Shown here: one piece after another, positions 63,030 to 64,000 of the stretch
How positions within the stretch are numbered: the first letter of the stretch is position 1
Layout of the letters: each line of letters opens with the position of its first letter
Assembly (NCBI RefSeq): GCF_005503535.1
Contig: NZ_SCNN01000013.1
Coordinates: 124,001-188,000, forward strand
DNA from: Mesorhizobium comanense
Lineage (GTDB): Bacteria > Pseudomonadota > Alphaproteobacteria > Rhizobiales > Rhizobiaceae
Length of the DNA stretch: 64,000 nucleotides
Direction of reading: 5' to 3'
Made by a program: the position numbers and the translations under genes
The notes under the pieces: generated by a model
What the model was told of the DNA's origin: nothing
What the model saw: the letters and a program-made list of their open reading frames with translations, nothing else
Databases searched by the model: none

Positions 63030-63641
63030 TCAGCGCGCCGCGATGGCGGCCGCCGCGCCGGCCATCGTCGTGGCACTGACGCGGTTGGCGATCTTCATGG
63101 CGCGCTTGCTCTTCAACAGCTTGCGCGCCTGCGAGGCGGCAAGCACCCAGGCGAGATCGATGGCGATCAGAACCACCGCCATCGTCGCCGTCAATTCGAC
63201 CCAGCCGACGATGCTGACCGAAGCGAGGTCGATGATGGTCGGCAGCAGCGCCAGGTAGAACATCATGATCTTGGGATTGCCGAGCGTGACGGCCATGCCG
63301 GCGAAGAACAGCTTTGCCGGGGAATCCTCGCGCGGCATCTCGCCCTCCTTGGCGTCGACGGGCGCTGTCCACATCTTCCAGGCGAGATAGGCGAGATAGA
63401 GAACACCGGCCCATTTCACCGCGACAAAGGCCAGATGGAACGTCTGCGCCACCACGGCAAGGCCGAACACCGCCAGTGAAAGCCAGATGGCTTCGCCGAT
63501 CCACATGGCGAGCAGGAACGGGAACACGTCGCGAAAACCCTTCGAGATGACGCGCGCCACGAGAGCCGCGATCGAGGGTCCGGGCGACCCGGCTGCGACG
63601 AACAGCGCAGCTGCGAAAATGAGGAGCGAGGTGAGGTGCAT
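63030..63641 (-). CDS. LysE/RhtB family amino acid exporter
   Basis: Inner-membrane exporter of 203 residues with about six hydrophobic segments. Family marks are FVAAGSPGPSIAALVARVIS near the N-terminus, VKWAGVLYLAYLAWKMW and AVTLGNPKIMMFYLALLPTI. Members export amino acids such as lysine, threonine or homoserine lactones; the substrate is not determined by sequence. The start MHLTSLLIFAAALFVAAGSP is typical. Confidence 0.94.
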   Translation of the reverse strand: MHLTSLLIFAAALFVAAGSPGPSIAALVARVISKGFRDVFPFLLAMWIGEAIWLSLAVFGLAVVAQTFHLAFVAVKWAGVLYLAYLAWKMWTAPVDAKEGEMPREDSPAKLFFAGMAVTLGNPKIMMFYLALLPTIIDLASVSIVGWVELTATMAVVLIAIDLAWVLAASQARKLLKSKRAMKIANRVSATTMAGAAAAIAAR

Positions 63642-64000
63642 GGCGAAGATCCCGGTTTTGGACTGGCCGATCTTAACCCAAGAAGGGAAACTTCGGCAAA
63701 GTCGGCACGTGCCGCCCCTTGCCCATCCGTCGCCGCATCGCTAGAAGACCCGCCGCGAAACAATTTTCGAGCTTCATTTTGCCTCAGTAACCGCCGGTCT
63801 CGCCAACTCCCCTGACCACACCTGCAGGGCCCCGCATCAGCGGTGCCTGCGTATTTTCACGTGTTCCTCAGGCGGCGGTTCGAGACCGGTTTGGCACTGC
63901 TGAACCGTTGTCGCGCGCTTGTCGCCGTGACACATGACTTCCGACCATAGCTAGCTCTCGCCACGCCGTGCCCGCATGGGCATCTCGACATTGCCGGCCT
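63642..64000. other. Right-edge region without a supported gene
   Basis: 359 bp. It probably contains the LysE promoter at its left. A short minus-strand frame ending at a TAG near 63948-63950 (NVEMPMRARRGES at its end) might be the C-terminus of a gene beyond the edge, but it is too short to judge. Confidence 0.4.

Noticed and set aside
63948..64000. Possible C-terminus of a minus-strand gene at the right edge
   Set aside because: Only about 16 codons are available and no motif can be recognised.

Overview
The window is GC-rich, densely packed chromosomal DNA of an alphaproteobacterium of the order Hyphomicrobiales (Rhizobiales), most likely Mesorhizobium or a close Phyllobacteriaceae relative. 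The order is supported by an atpHAGDC operon without F0 genes, an Ala/Lys/Pro-rich extension on AtpD, the small usg gene, a ~1,600-residue NAD-glutamate dehydrogenase, the DUF1674-htpX-rsmB-heparinase-purH block, and several families of rhizobial palindromic intergenic repeats. The genus is an inference from general resemblance; no 16S rRNA gene is present. I see no tRNA, rRNA, CRISPR array, prophage or insertion sequence.

Layout. 1-2.5 kb: the N-terminal part of recQ, then a flavodoxin-fold quinone reductase divergent from a TetR regulator with a palindromic operator. 2.5-8.15 kb: a tightly overlapping seven-gene minus-strand operon with an amino-acid-type ABC importer, an internal GntR regulator, a BtpA-family protein, a ureidoglycolate-lyase-fold protein and a PfkB kinase, with a palindrome just upstream; the substrate is unknown. 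8.3-10.9 kb: coniferyl-type aldehyde dehydrogenase and a GT9-like glycosyltransferase. 10.9-14.3 kb: uronate catabolism (kdgF, uxaC, divergent uxuB). 14.5-19.7 kb: F1-ATPase operon. 19.9-30.9 kb: housekeeping genes (racemase, priA, fsa, an FtsK-like translocase, lptE, leuS, yggS).

30.9-31.6 kb: a Phd/VapC toxin-antitoxin pair with an operator over its promoter. 31.7-38 kb: two aldo/keto reductases, a YpfJ-like protein that has lost a zinc-ligand histidine, LysR divergent from an MFS exporter, usg and repeats. 38.3-44.2 kb: acs-MOSC, a TIM-barrel isomerase-like protein, a GH114-like exported protein, and a CFA-synthase-like methyltransferase. 44.3-44.6 kb: a compact plus-strand unit with a 23-codon ORF behind a Shine-Dalgarno matching the whole 16S tail, stem-loops and a strong terminator. 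44.6-57 kb: VWA/Tad protein, transglutaminase-like protein, HAD phosphatase, the DUF1674-htpX-rsmB-heparinase-purH block interrupted by a DUF2239/GIY-YIG divergent pair around a 26-bp near-perfect palindrome, and an MFS permease. 57.5-63.6 kb: NAD-glutamate dehydrogenase, an AhpD-like protein and a LysE exporter.

The best candidates for undescribed biology are the BtpA/ureidoglycolate-lyase-like/PfkB catabolic operon, the small-ORF/structured RNA unit at 44.34-44.60 kb, and the palindrome-controlled DUF2239/GIY-YIG pair. Function calls rest on reading translated sequence and motifs; no database search was run.
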